From Corallococcus interemptor (GTDB taxonomy: Bacteria; Myxococcota; Myxococcia; Myxococcales; Myxococcaceae): DNA of 64,000 nt. Location: positions 42,314 to 106,313 of the forward strand of contig NZ_RAWM01000016.1 in NCBI RefSeq assembly GCF_003668875.1, written 5' to 3'. The notes beneath the pieces are model-generated. The model was not told where the DNA came from. It did no database searches and was given only the letters and a program-made list of their open reading frames with translations. Shown piece after piece: positions 1 through 8,779 of this stretch. How positions within the stretch are numbered: the stretch's first letter is position 1; each line of letters starts with the position of its first letter. The translations under genes were made by a program, and so were the position numbers.

Positions 1-2
1 AG

Positions 3-401
3 CTGCCCGTGCCCTTCGTCACCTTCCACCAGGAGCCCTTCGCGGGCGGCATCCGGCTGGTGACCGTGACGCGCGGCCCGCTGGCGGAGGCCGTCTCCGC
101 GAGCGCGGCCAACCCGCTGCTGTTCGAGGACGCGACGCTGGAGCGCATTGATCCGGGCGCGGACCGCGTGTCCGCGACGCCCGTCCATGACGCCTGCCAG
201 TTGTTCCCGGGCGCGAGGCTCATCGCCATCAACGTCACCGGCGAGCCGGCCTTCTACCGCTCCGACCTGGGCTGCGACGTGCGCGAGGTCCGCGTGGACG
301 TGGCCATGCCCCCGGTGGAGGCCTTCACCGGCCGGGGCCCCGCCTTCGAGGCCACCTACGACGCGGGCCACGACGCGGTGATGCGGGCGCGGCTGGACTG
401 A
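3..401 (+). CDS. Patatin-like protein, C-terminal part (5' end outside window)
   Basis: The reading frame is open from the window edge to the TGA at 399-401, so this is the 3' end of a longer gene. The visible 133 residues resemble the C-terminal half of patatin-like lipid hydrolases. The stretch AVSASAANPLLF matches the 'SSA-P-F' strand-helix, then comes a segment in which the catalytic Asp-Gly would normally sit (here ATPVHDA), then a buried strand ARLIAINV. The Ser nucleophile (GxSxG) would lie upstream, outside the window. The canonical DG dyad is not obvious, so the protein may be degenerate or a distant relative. It converges on the NRDE gene with only three bases between stops. The family call is inferred from the fold pattern alone. 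Confidence 0.5.
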   Translation: MPVPFVTFHQEPFAGGIRLVTVTRGPLAEAVSASAANPLLFEDATLERIDPGADRVSATPVHDACQLFPGARLIAINVTGEPAFYRSDLGCDVREVRVDVAMPPVEAFTGRGPAFEATYDAGHDAVMRARLD

Positions 402-404
402 AAC

Positions 405-1199
405 TCATCCCGCCGTCAGCAAACCCGTCACATCCCGCCACCCGCCCTGGCAGGGCGCGATGTCCGTGGCCAGGTAGTGCCCCACGTGGCCGGGCTTGAG
501 CGCGACAATGGCGGACGAGCGCGTTCCGTAGCCCTCCGTATGGATGCACAGCGCCTGGAGCTGCCGGAGGAAGTCCGCGGGGAGGTCATTCTCCTCCAGC
601 GGCCCCGTCGCGGTCTCCCGGGGCGGCAGGGCGTGGTCGGCCAGGGCGGCCTGGAGCCCCGTCACCAGCTGCGGCCAGGGGCGCTTCGCCACGCCTTCGG
701 CCAGGGCGATGGCCCGCCCCACCTTGGGGATGGTCAGGGTGTCCAGATTGTCGTTGGGGAGCACGTGCACGCCATCCGGGACGTCCTCGTGTAACAGGCG
801 CTCGTGGCCCGGCCGCGCGTAGGCGACCCGCAGGGTGTTCGCGTCCCCGTAGAGCAGGTTGAAGGGCAGGAACTCCGGGGCGGGCAGGGTGCCGAGGTAG
901 CGCTCGATGGCCTCCACCGACCCGGCCTGGAGGGCGCGCAGCACCACCTCGCCCCGGGAGCGGGGGGCCAGGCCCTGGATGCGGGCGCCGCGCTGGTTCG
1001 TCAGGGCCACCAGGACTCCCTCGTGGGTCACCCCCATCCACGTGCCGCCCCGCTCCACGTCCTGACCGCCCACCACGCGCGGGGACTCGGAGAGGACCTT
1101 CGGCCCGTGGGCCGGACGCGCGTAGAACTCATCCCGGTTGGCGGCGACGACCAGCGGCCACTCGGGGTGGGCGTTACGGAGGATGAGGACGGTGCACAT
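405..1199 (-). CDS. NRDE (TANGO2-like) family protein
   Basis: This 264-residue protein has the hallmark NRDE motif (ANRDEFYARP) near residues 20-29, right after an MCTVL start with the conserved Cys2. It is followed by GGTWMGV and ALTNQRG, all typical of the NRDE/TANGO2 family (PF05742). Biochemical function is unknown in bacteria; eukaryotic TANGO2 has been linked to heme and lipid handling. Cys2 could become an N-terminal nucleophile after Met removal, but that is inference. Length is normal for the family. The gene is divergent from metG with about 110 bp between starts, which must hold both promoters, and convergent with the upstream patatin-like gene. Confidence 0.9.
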   Translation of the reverse strand: MCTVLILRNAHPEWPLVVAANRDEFYARPAHGPKVLSESPRVVGGQDVERGGTWMGVTHEGVLVALTNQRGARIQGLAPRSRGEVVLRALQAGSVEAIERYLGTLPAPEFLPFNLLYGDANTLRVAYARPGHERLLHEDVPDGVHVLPNDNLDTLTIPKVGRAIALAEGVAKRPWPQLVTGLQAALADHALPPRETATGPLEENDLPADFLRQLQALCIHTEGYGTRSSAIVALKPGHVGHYLATDIAPCQGGWRDVTGLLTAG

Positions 1200-1308
1200 G
1201 GCGTCTGGTCGATAACATCCACGGAGGGGCCATGCATGGTCGCGAATGCATGTTGGCGATCCCTCGTTTCCCCAAAGCGGCTATGGTCCGCCGCCCTCAG
1301 GAGAGTCC

Positions 1309-3438
1309 ATGGCGGAGAGAATCCTCGTCACCAGCGCCCTTCCGTACGCGAACGGCGCCGTCCACCTCGGCCACGCTGTCGAGTACATCCAGACGGACAT
1401 CTACGTCCGCTTCCTGCGCTCGTGCGGCCAGGACGTCGTCTACTTCTGCGCGGACGACACGCACGGCACGCCTATCGAAATCAACGCCGCGAAGCAGGGC
1501 ATCCCGCCGGAGCAGTTCGTCGCGCGCTTCCACGACGAGCACCAGCGCGACTTCCGCGACTTCGACATCCGCTTCGACTACTTCCACTCCACCAACTCGC
1601 CGGAGAACCGCCACTACGCGGAGCTCATCTACGGGCGCTTGAAGGACGCGGGCGACATCGACCGCCGCGACATCGAGCAGACCTACTGCGAGAAGGACAA
1701 GCGCTTCCTGCCGGACCGCTTCATCCGGGGCACCTGTCCCAACTGCCGGTCCACGGATCAGTACGGCGACGCCTGTGAGAAGTGCGGCAAGACGTACAAC
1801 CCCACGGACCTCATCGACCCGAAGTGCGCGCTCTGTGGCACGCCGCCGGTGCGCCGCAACTCCGTGCACCTGTTCTTCAAGCTGTCGCGGCACGCGGACT
1901 TCCTCCAGGAAGTGCTCAAGCGCCCCGGCTTCATCCACCCGGGTCTGGCCACCCAGCTCCAGGGCTTCTTCGAGAAGGGCCTGGCGGACTGGGACATCAG
2001 CCGCGACGGGCCGTACTTCGGCTTCGCCATCCCGGGTGAGACGGACAAGTTCTTCTACGTCTGGCTGGATGCGCCCATCGGGTACATCGCCACGACGGAG
2101 AAGTGGGCGAAGGAGTCCGGCCGCTTCCCGGATGCGCTCGCGTACTGGGGCAAGGATGCTCCGACGCGCATCGTCCACTTCATCGGCAAGGACATCGTCT
2201 ACTTCCACGCGCTGTTCTGGCCCGCGGTGCTGAACGTCGCGGGGTTCCACATCCCCAACGAGATCAAGGTGCACGGCCACCTGACCGTGAACGGGGAGAA
2301 GATGAGCAAGAGCCGCGGCACCATGGTGGCCGCGCGTGACTACCTGGACCTGCTGGACCCCAGCTACCTGCGCTACTTCTACGCGGCCAACCTGGGCGCG
2401 GGCGTGGAGGACCTGGACCTCAACCTGAAGGACTTCCGCCTCCGGGTGAACGGCGAGCTCGTCAACAACGTGGGCAACCTGGCCAACCGCGCGCTGTCGC
2501 TGCTGGCCGGGCCGCTGGAGAAGAAGCTCGCGCCGGGCCGCGCGGAAGGACCGGGGCGCAAGCTGGTGGAGGACGCGCTGGCGCGGGTGCCGGAGGTCCG
2601 CGAGGCGTTCGAGAAGCTGGAGTACCGCAACGCCATCCGGATCATCACGGAGATCGCCTCCACGGCGAACGCGTTCCTGCAGACGGCGGCGCCGTGGGCG
2701 CTGGTGAAGAAGGACGCGGAGGCCGCTCGGGCGGACCTGTCGGACGCGGCGGACGTGGCGTACCTGCTGGGCGCGCTGCTGGCGCCGGTGACGCCGCGCG
2801 TGTCGGAGAAGCTGTTCGCGCAATTGGGAGCCGAGCCGCTGACGTTCCAGGCCCTGGCCACCGCGAAGTACCCGCTGCTGGATCGCGCCCGCCCGCTGGG
2901 CACGCCGGAGCCGCTGCTGCCCCGGCTGGAGGAGGAGCGCGTCAACGCCATCATCAAGGTCCCCGCGGGGACGCCGGCCGCCGAGCCCGCCAAGGCCAGC
3001 GGCAAGGACAAGAAGACGGAGAAGAAGCCCGTGGAAGCGAAGACTCCCGAAGCAGCGCCCACGACGCAGGCATCCCCGGGCGCGGGAGCGGCGGAAGGCG
3101 CGCCCGCGGCCGACATCGAGTACGCGGACTTCGCCAAGGTGGTGCTGAAGGCGGGGCGCATCGTGGCCGCGGAGAAGGTGAAGGGCGCGGACAAGCTGCT
3201 CAAGCTGGACGTGGACCTGGGTGAGGGCACGCCGCGCACCATCGTGTCCGGCATCGCGGAGGCGTACCCGGCGCCGGAAGCGCTGGCGGGCCGGCGCGTG
3301 GTGGTGGTGGCGAACCTGAAGCCGCGCAAGCTCAAGGGCATCGAGTCGCGCGGCATGCTGCTGACGGCAGGCTCGGGCGGCAAGGACCTGTCCCTGCTGG
3401 AGCCGGGCGACGTGCCGCCCGGCGCGGACGTGAAGTAG
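1309..3438 (+). CDS. metG: Methionyl-tRNA synthetase with C-terminal tRNA-binding domain
   Basis: MetG charges tRNA-Met in the cytoplasm. The 709-residue protein shows the class I signature HLGH within YANGAVHLGHAVEY near the N-terminus, zinc-knuckle cysteines (CPNC, CEKC, CALC) at about residues 145-185, and the KMSKS loop (KMSKSRGT) near residue 332. An Ala/Pro/Lys-rich linker (about 555-600) leads to a C-terminal OB-fold tRNA-binding (Trbp111-like) domain with VVLKAGRIV and ESRGMLLTAG. The ATG at 1309 is preferred over the in-frame ATG at 1246 because AGGAG lies just upstream (1299-1303) and the protein then begins MAERILVTSALPYANG, as in the family. Two-zinc-knuckle and dimer-domain forms are common in bacteria. 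Confidence 0.97.
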   Translation: MAERILVTSALPYANGAVHLGHAVEYIQTDIYVRFLRSCGQDVVYFCADDTHGTPIEINAAKQGIPPEQFVARFHDEHQRDFRDFDIRFDYFHSTNSPENRHYAELIYGRLKDAGDIDRRDIEQTYCEKDKRFLPDRFIRGTCPNCRSTDQYGDACEKCGKTYNPTDLIDPKCALCGTPPVRRNSVHLFFKLSRHADFLQEVLKRPGFIHPGLATQLQGFFEKGLADWDISRDGPYFGFAIPGETDKFFYVWLDAPIGYIATTEKWAKESGRFPDALAYWGKDAPTRIVHFIGKDIVYFHALFWPAVLNVAGFHIPNEIKVHGHLTVNGEKMSKSRGTMVAARDYLDLLDPSYLRYFYAANLGAGVEDLDLNLKDFRLRVNGELVNNVGNLANRALSLLAGPLEKKLAPGRAEGPGRKLVEDALARVPEVREAFEKLEYRNAIRIITEIASTANAFLQTAAPWALVKKDAEAARADLSDAADVAYLLGALLAPVTPRVSEKLFAQLGAEPLTFQALATAKYPLLDRARPLGTPEPLLPRLEEERVNAIIKVPAGTPAAEPAKASGKDKKTEKKPVEAKTPEAAPTTQASPGAGAAEGAPAADIEYADFAKVVLKAGRIVAAEKVKGADKLLKLDVDLGEGTPRTIVSGIAEAYPAPEALAGRRVVVVANLKPRKLKGIESRGMLLTAGSGGKDLSLLEPGDVPPGADVK

Positions 3439-3463
3439 CGCACGAGCAGTGGCTTCAAGGACA

Positions 3464-3491
3464 CGCCGGGTGGCAATGCCGCCACCCGGCG
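3464..3491 (+). other. Perfect 11-bp inverted repeat between metG and HEAT-repeat gene
   Basis: Arms 3464-3474 (CGCCGGGTGGC) and 3481-3491 (GCCACCCGGCG) are exactly complementary around a six-base loop. No T-run follows, so it is not a canonical intrinsic terminator. It ends just before the purine-rich ribosome-binding region of the GTG start at 3508, so it could stabilise the metG 3' end or modulate translation of the next gene. Confidence 0.55.
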
Positions 3492-3507
3492 AGAGAGGTG
3501 ACGAGAC

Positions 3508-4482
3508 GTGGCGGACTGGCGTGCCGAGCGGGACCGCGCCCTGTTGACCCTGGAGCGGGAGAAGCGGCCGGCGAGCCGGGCCGAGGCGGCGGATCTGCTG
3601 TTCCAACTCGCGTCCGAGGAGCCCGCGCACGCGGCGGAGTTCACGGACGTGCTGGTGCGGCTGCTCGCGGATGCGCAGCCGGAGGTGCGCCGCTCGGGCG
3701 TGAGCCTGGCGTCCGTCATCCTGGCGCCGGATCAGCTCCCGGACATGCTCCTGCCAAGGCTGCGTGACGAGGACACCCGCGTGCGGCTGGAGGCCACCGG
3801 GCGGCTGGCGGACCTGGCGCTGCCGCACGCGCGCGGCGCCCTGGCCGGCATGCTGGAGGACCCCACGCCGGAGGTCCGCTTCGAGGCCGCGCGAGGCATC
3901 GCCGCGCTCAAACACCCGGCTGGCCTGGACATCCTCGTGGCCGCGCTGGACGTGGACACGCTGCGCTTCCGGGCGCTGGGCGCGCTGGCGGAGTTGGAGG
4001 ACACGCGGGCGCTGCCAGCCGTGAAGCGCCTCTTCGGCAAGTGGCTGTTGCCCGCGTTCGACAAGACGCAGGCGGCGGGCGTGCTCCTGAAGCTGGGCGA
4101 TCCGGAGGGCGCGGACTGGCTCATGCAGCGCACGCGCAAGAAGTGGAGCGCGGACCGGGCGCTCGCGGTGGAGCTGTGCGGTGAGCTGAAGGTGCCCGGT
4201 GCGCTGGAGCGGCTGAAGGACATCCTCGCGGACGCGAAGGATCCGTGCCGGGGCGCCGCCGCGCGCGGGCTGGGCCGGCTGGGGGATGCCCGGGCGCTGC
4301 CCTGGCTGCTCGCCGTGCTGGAGGACCGGAGCGCGCCGGAGGACGACCGGCTGGACGCCGCGGATGGCCTGTGGCGGCTGGGCGTGGCGGAGGGGCTGGA
4401 GCGCGTGCGCGCCGCCGTGCCCACCTTCGCGTCGGAAGAGGCACGGACGGAGCTGGAAGAGCTGTTTCAGGAGAAGCCATGA
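3508..4482 (+). CDS. HEAT-repeat domain protein
   Basis: This is a 324-residue, leucine/alanine-rich helical solenoid. Repeats of about 30 residues carry the HEAT/PBS-lyase-like pattern, for example DEDTRVRLEATGRLADLALP, PEVRFEAARGIAALKHP, DVDTLRFRALGALAELED and DPCRGAAARGLGRLGD. Such repeats act as protein-binding scaffolds, and no catalytic motif is seen. The GTG start at 3508 follows a purine-rich sequence (GAGAGAGG). The stop overlaps the ATG of tatD (ATGA), so the two are translationally coupled. The gene is likely in the same transcript as metG. Specific function unknown. Confidence 0.85.
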   Translation: MADWRAERDRALLTLEREKRPASRAEAADLLFQLASEEPAHAAEFTDVLVRLLADAQPEVRRSGVSLASVILAPDQLPDMLLPRLRDEDTRVRLEATGRLADLALPHARGALAGMLEDPTPEVRFEAARGIAALKHPAGLDILVAALDVDTLRFRALGALAELEDTRALPAVKRLFGKWLLPAFDKTQAAGVLLKLGDPEGADWLMQRTRKKWSADRALAVELCGELKVPGALERLKDILADAKDPCRGAAARGLGRLGDARALPWLLAVLEDRSAPEDDRLDAADGLWRLGVAEGLERVRAAVPTFASEEARTELEELFQEKP

Positions 4483-5255
4483 AGCTGGTTGATGCGCATT
4501 GCCACCTGGAGCCGAAGGACTACGCGGACGTGGCGCCGGTGCTGGAGCGCGCGCGCGCGGCGGGGCTGGTGCACGCGGTGCTGGTGGGGCAGTTCGAAGG
4601 CCCCGGAGACTGGGGCAACGCGCTGGAGATCGCCGCCCGGCACCCGGACTTCCTGTCGCCCACGCTGGGCATCCACCCGCACGCGGCCGCTCGCGCCACC
4701 GAAGCGGACTTCGAGATGCTGGAGCGCACCTGCGCCCGTCCGGAGCTGCGCGCCGTGGGCGAGGCGGGGCTGGACTACTACTACGACTACTCGCCTCGCG
4801 AGATTCAGGCCACCGTCTTCCGGCGGCAGTGCGCGCTCGCGAAGCGCCTGGCCAAGCCGCTGGTGGTGCACGTGCGCGACGCGCATGACGACTGCGACGC
4901 GGCCCTGGCGGCTGAAGACGTCACGAGCGGCGTCATCCACTGCTTCACCGGCGACACGGCCGCCGCGCGCAAGTACCTGGACCGGGGCTTCTACCTGTCG
5001 CTGTCCGGTGTCGTGACGTACAAGAAGACGGAGGCCCTCCAGGACGCCGTGCGCTTCGCGCCGCTGGAGCGCCTGATGGTGGAGACGGACAGCCCCTACC
5101 TCGCGCCCGTGCCGCACCGGGGCCGCAAGAACGAGCCCGCGCACGTGCTGGAGACGGCGAAGAAGGTCGCGGAGCTGAAGGGTGTGTCGCTGGAAGAGGT
5201 GGCCCGCGTCACCACGGCGAACGCGGCCCGCCTCTTCAACCTCACGCTGGGCTGA
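4479..5255 (+). CDS. tatD: TatD family hydrolase (metal-dependent DNase)
   Basis: This 258-residue TIM-barrel amidohydrolase-type nuclease has the metal-binding start VDAHCHLE, GIHPHAA, GEAGLDYYYDYS, VVHVRDAHDD, VIHCFTG and the C-terminal ETDSPYLAPVPHRGRKNEP, all diagnostic of the TatD family. Members process DNA or RNA 3' ends. The ATG at 4479 overlaps the stop of the HEAT gene by four bases. An in-frame upstream extension into that gene is rejected because VDAHCHLE must lie at the N-terminus. The 3' end overlaps the convergent MshEN/HD-GYP gene by 14 bases. Confidence 0.95.
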   Translation: MKLVDAHCHLEPKDYADVAPVLERARAAGLVHAVLVGQFEGPGDWGNALEIAARHPDFLSPTLGIHPHAAARATEADFEMLERTCARPELRAVGEAGLDYYYDYSPREIQATVFRRQCALAKRLAKPLVVHVRDAHDDCDAALAAEDVTSGVIHCFTGDTAAARKYLDRGFYLSLSGVVTYKKTEALQDAVRFAPLERLMVETDSPYLAPVPHRGRKNEPAHVLETAKKVAELKGVSLEEVARVTTANAARLFNLTLG

Positions 5256-7209
5256 GCGCGTTGGCCAGGGCCTCCAGGTCCTGGTCCAACTGCGGCATGT
5301 CCATCAGCAGCGCGTCCGGGTCGTAGACGAAGTCCGCCTGCTTCAGCTTCAGCAGCGCCTGCAGCGCGGGCTCGCCCGCGTGGCCACCGAACGCCGCGTG
5401 GACGACGCGGCCTCGCTCCAGGTGCAGCGAGCCCTCCAGCGTGTGGCTTCGCAGCTGGAGCTTCCCGCTCTTCTTGCCGCCGCCCAGCGTGCGAAGCAGG
5501 TCCTTCGGGGGCAGCTCGTCGAAGCTGCCGCGCACCACCCGGCCCGGGCCGTTGTGCTGCACGCGGTCCTGGAAGAGGGTCAGCACCGTGCGGGCCACCT
5601 CCGCCTTGTCGCTGGGGGAGAGCACCGCCGTCGCGCCCGCCAAGAGCAGCCGCTCGCGCGCCTGGGCATCCGGCTCACCCACCACGGCGATGGGCAGGCC
5701 CGCGCTCTCCGGCATGGAGCGCACGGCCTCCAAGAGGTCCATGACCTCCTGTTGTCCCAGCCGCAGGCTCACCACCAGCACGTCGCAGTCCTGCCGGGCC
5801 AGGCCGTCCAGCGCGCCGTCCAGCGTGGACAGCGCGTGCGCCACCAGCTGCTGCTTGAGCACCGCCTCCAGCAGCTCGCCGCGCGTGGCCTCATCCGGCT
5901 CCGCGATGAGCACCTGCCGGCCCTCGCTGGCCAGCCGGTGCGCCAGCAATTCGCCGCTCTGCAACTGACCGACGATGTCCGCCACCACGGGGTCGTAGAG
6001 CACGCCCGCGTTCTTCTTCAGGTGCTCCAGCGCCTGCTGCTTGGGGAAGACGCGGCCAAACGCGTTGCCCGGGTTCTTGGTCAGCTCCAGGAAGCTGTCC
6101 ACCGCCGCCAGGATGCGCGCGCCCAGGGTGATGTCCTCGCCCTTGGCGCCCTGGGGCGTGCCGGAGCCGTCCCAGGCTTCGTACAGTTGCGCGAGGATGG
6201 TGTTCACCTGCGCGGGCAGGTGCACCGTCTCGAAGAGCTTCGTGGGCGCGCGGCAGCACGCCTTCGCCTGGGCCTTCCACTCCGGGTTGGCCGCGTTGCT
6301 CGCCAGCGAGTAGTGCCGCTCCGGTGGCTTGCCCAGGTCGTGCAGGTACGCGGCGATGGACAGCGCCGCCAGCTCCTTGTGGGGCATGCCCATGCGCTGG
6401 CCCACGATGCCCGCCTGCCGCGCCAGCTGCGCGGAGTGGCCGCGGTGCCGGGGCCGGTCCTGCTCCAGCAGGCCCACCATCAGGCTCAGCGTCTCCACGT
6501 AGTCCGTGTCGCTGATGAGCCCGCGTGGGCCGCCCGGCTCGCGCCGCTGCGTGGAGATGCGCGCCACGTTGGTGCCGCTGCCGGCGCGCTGCAGCCGCAT
6601 GCGCGCGTCCGTCTCCAGCCGCATGCTCAGGCTGGTGGCGCTGCGCCCGGCGGAAGAACCGTTGCGCCCGGGCTCCGCGCCCACGTGCGTGTTGGACGGC
6701 GTGTCCGGACGGCGGGGGCCATTGTTCGCGGCGGGGCCCTCCAGCAGCGTGGTGAACGCCGTGGGGTCGCCGTAGTAGTGCTTGCGGATGGCCGCGGAGA
6801 TGGCGCTGCGCAGGCCGATGTACGCGTAGACCTCCGACATGCCGGTGACGAGGGCGATCTCGTCGAGCAGCGACTTGTTCTGCGGCTCGGCGGCCACCAC
6901 CGACAGCAGCTTGCGCTCCGGGTCGATGGCCAGCGGCAGCACGTTCTGCGCTTCCGCCAGCCGCACCGGCAGCTTGTCCAGCACCTTCGTGTCGATGCGG
7001 ACCTTGGCCAGCTTGTCCGCGGTGACGAAGCGGGTCTGGAACTCGTTGGCCAGGAGCCGCAGCAGCGCGGCCTCCTGGAGCAGGCCCAGCTCCACCAGAC
7101 AGTCCCCCAGCTTGTGGCCGGTGATCTTCTGGTGCTCCAGACCCTGCTCCACGGCCCCCGGTGTCACGAGGCCGGCCTCAATCAACCGCTCTCCCAGCCG
7201 CTTCGCCAT
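5242..7209 (-). CDS. MshEN / HD-GYP-like / receiver-like / DUF4388 multidomain protein
   Basis: The 655-residue protein has four visible parts. Residues 1-155 form an MshEN (GspE N-terminal) domain with two copies of the 'LGERLIEAGLV / LGDCLVELGLL' helix; MshEN domains of type II secretion and pilus ATPases can bind cyclic di-GMP. Residues 230-430 form an HD-type phosphodiesterase domain with HRGHS, YLHDLGK and GARILAAVD, but the GYP loop reads WDGSGTPQG, so it is degenerate. Residues 435-560 look like a receiver domain (LIAEPDE, CDVLVVSLR). The C-terminal 95 residues match DUF4388/PATAN (GSFDELPPKDLLRTLG, GRVVHAAFG), common in myxobacterial signalling. It starts 6 bp after the stop of the YhaM-like gene, so they are co-transcribed. 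A c-di-GMP sensing or turnover role is inferred. Confidence 0.88.
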   Translation of the reverse strand: MAKRLGERLIEAGLVTPGAVEQGLEHQKITGHKLGDCLVELGLLQEAALLRLLANEFQTRFVTADKLAKVRIDTKVLDKLPVRLAEAQNVLPLAIDPERKLLSVVAAEPQNKSLLDEIALVTGMSEVYAYIGLRSAISAAIRKHYYGDPTAFTTLLEGPAANNGPRRPDTPSNTHVGAEPGRNGSSAGRSATSLSMRLETDARMRLQRAGSGTNVARISTQRREPGGPRGLISDTDYVETLSLMVGLLEQDRPRHRGHSAQLARQAGIVGQRMGMPHKELAALSIAAYLHDLGKPPERHYSLASNAANPEWKAQAKACCRAPTKLFETVHLPAQVNTILAQLYEAWDGSGTPQGAKGEDITLGARILAAVDSFLELTKNPGNAFGRVFPKQQALEHLKKNAGVLYDPVVADIVGQLQSGELLAHRLASEGRQVLIAEPDEATRGELLEAVLKQQLVAHALSTLDGALDGLARQDCDVLVVSLRLGQQEVMDLLEAVRSMPESAGLPIAVVGEPDAQARERLLLAGATAVLSPSDKAEVARTVLTLFQDRVQHNGPGRVVRGSFDELPPKDLLRTLGGGKKSGKLQLRSHTLEGSLHLERGRVVHAAFGGHAGEPALQALLKLKQADFVYDPDALLMDMPQLDQDLEALANALSPA

Positions 7210-7214
7210 GGGCT

Positions 7215-8723
7215 TCAGCCCTCCGAACCACCCTCACCACCGGACTTCGGGGCCGGCGCCAGCGCGCTGAACGGCTTGAAGGTCAGCTCGCCGGGCAGGC
7301 TCTTGGGGTCGCGGGGCGGACGGTCCTCGCGCGGCGGACGCGCGGGGCGCTCCTCGCGGGGACCCCGGTCCTCGCGGGGCGGACGGTCCTCGCGCGGCGG
7401 ACGCTCGGCGCGGGGCTCGCGGGGCGGCCGCGGCGGACGCTCCGGACGGGCCTCCTGGGACGCGGGGGCGGAAGCACCCTCGCCAGCCGGGGCGGACGGG
7501 GCCTTGTCGGCGCGCGCCTTGCGCTTCTCCTCGCGGTGCTTGCGCCGGCCACCCTCCACCGGAGCCCGGCCGCGGCCCGTGGGCACGAAGCCCTTCCAGA
7601 GCGACCGGTCATACGCGCGCAGGTGATCCGTCCAGCGCTCGTTCGGATCGCGCTGCATGGCCTCCACCCAGCCGGAGATGCGGGCGTCGAGCGCGCTGAG
7701 CGTGTCGACGATCTGCGCCTCCAGCGTCACCGGCACCTTCGCGCCGGGAGCGCCGGACGGGCCCGACTGGGAGATCGCCAGGTGCGTCAGGTGCTGCTCC
7801 AGCAGCGGCGGGAAGCCCGGGATGCCCACGGTCTTCTCGCGGATCTTCTGCGCGGCCAGCACCGCGTGGCCCACCAGCCGGCCCTCGTCGGACGTGTCGA
7901 AGCCCTTGTCGGACGCGTCGCCGGCCTTCATCACGTCGTGCAGGAACGCGCCGGCCAGGAGCAGGTCGCGGTCCGCCATGGGGTAGTGGTCCGACACGCG
8001 CAGGGTCAGGCGCATCACAGACAGGACGTGCTCGGCCAGACCGCCGCGCCACGCGTGGTGCACGCCCTTGGCCGCCGGAGCCACCGGCAGCGCCGCGGAC
8101 ACCTGCGCGTCGTCCAGGAACGCCAGCAGCAGCTGCTTCACGAACGGGTCGTTGACGCGCTCGGTGATGAGCTCGCGGATCTGCCCCACCGCGCGCGGGC
8201 CACCGCCGCCCTCGTGGCGCTCGGCCTTGGCTTCCGCCTGCTTGCCTTCGCCAGACTTCGCTTCACCGGCCTTGGCCTCGGCCTTGGCTTCACCGTTCTT
8301 GGCCTCAGGCTTGGCCTCGGGGGCCTTCGCCTCGGCGGGAGGGGCGGGGGGCGGCTCGAACTCCTTGGGGTCGAGCGGCTCCGGATCCAGCCGCTCCACG
8401 GCCTCCACGACGACCTGGGTGCGGCCGTGGAAGACGATGACGCTGCCCTGCACCAGGACGAAGTCACCGTTCTGGAAGACGGGCTCGAGCGCGTCCACCT
8501 TGTCGAACACGCGCGCGTCCACCGTGCCGCTCTTGTCGGCCAGGGACAGCGAGAGGAACACCTTGCCACTGCGCGCGTTCACCTTCTCCTTCTTGGTGAC
8601 GCGGAAGACGGTGTGGACCCGGTCCTTCTCGCGCAGGTCCGCCGCGTACACCTTGCGGACGGTCTCGACGGAAGCCTCCGGGGTGGAAGAGGTCGCGGCC
8701 TGGGACTCGTTTTCGGTTGTCAT
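7215..8723 (-). CDS. YhaM-like 3'-5' exoribonuclease with disordered Arg/Pro tail
   Basis: This 502-residue protein is laid out like Firmicute YhaM/CBF1. Residues 20-110 are an OB-fold nucleic-acid-binding domain (VFLSLSLADKSGTVDARVF, FVLVQGSVIVF). An Ala/Glu/Lys-rich linker follows (about 120-180), then an HD hydrolase domain with HHAWRGGLAEH, LLAGAFLHDVMK and a distal GHA. The last 100 residues are low complexity, built from RPPRED-like repeats encoded by short DNA repeats around 7310-7450, probably a disordered RNA-binding tail. The ATG at 8723 is chosen over upstream in-frame codons because they would add a low-complexity leader without conserved features. It lies just downstream of the methyltransferase gene on the same strand. 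Confidence 0.85.
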   Translation of the reverse strand: MTTENESQAATSSTPEASVETVRKVYAADLREKDRVHTVFRVTKKEKVNARSGKVFLSLSLADKSGTVDARVFDKVDALEPVFQNGDFVLVQGSVIVFHGRTQVVVEAVERLDPEPLDPKEFEPPPAPPAEAKAPEAKPEAKNGEAKAEAKAGEAKSGEGKQAEAKAERHEGGGGPRAVGQIRELITERVNDPFVKQLLLAFLDDAQVSAALPVAPAAKGVHHAWRGGLAEHVLSVMRLTLRVSDHYPMADRDLLLAGAFLHDVMKAGDASDKGFDTSDEGRLVGHAVLAAQKIREKTVGIPGFPPLLEQHLTHLAISQSGPSGAPGAKVPVTLEAQIVDTLSALDARISGWVEAMQRDPNERWTDHLRAYDRSLWKGFVPTGRGRAPVEGGRRKHREEKRKARADKAPSAPAGEGASAPASQEARPERPPRPPREPRAERPPREDRPPREDRGPREERPARPPREDRPPRDPKSLPGELTFKPFSALAPAPKSGGEGGSEG

Positions 8724-8779
8724 CGCGGCGCGGACACTAACACCGAGGAGGCCCCGTCGAGGGCGAATCCGCACCGGCT

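Noticed and set aside
1297..3915. Long antisense open frame opposite metG (and similar ones opposite pgk/tpiA and pglW)
   Set aside because: Arises from the high GC of third positions; composition is Arg/Ala/His-rich with no domain, and the sense genes are certain.
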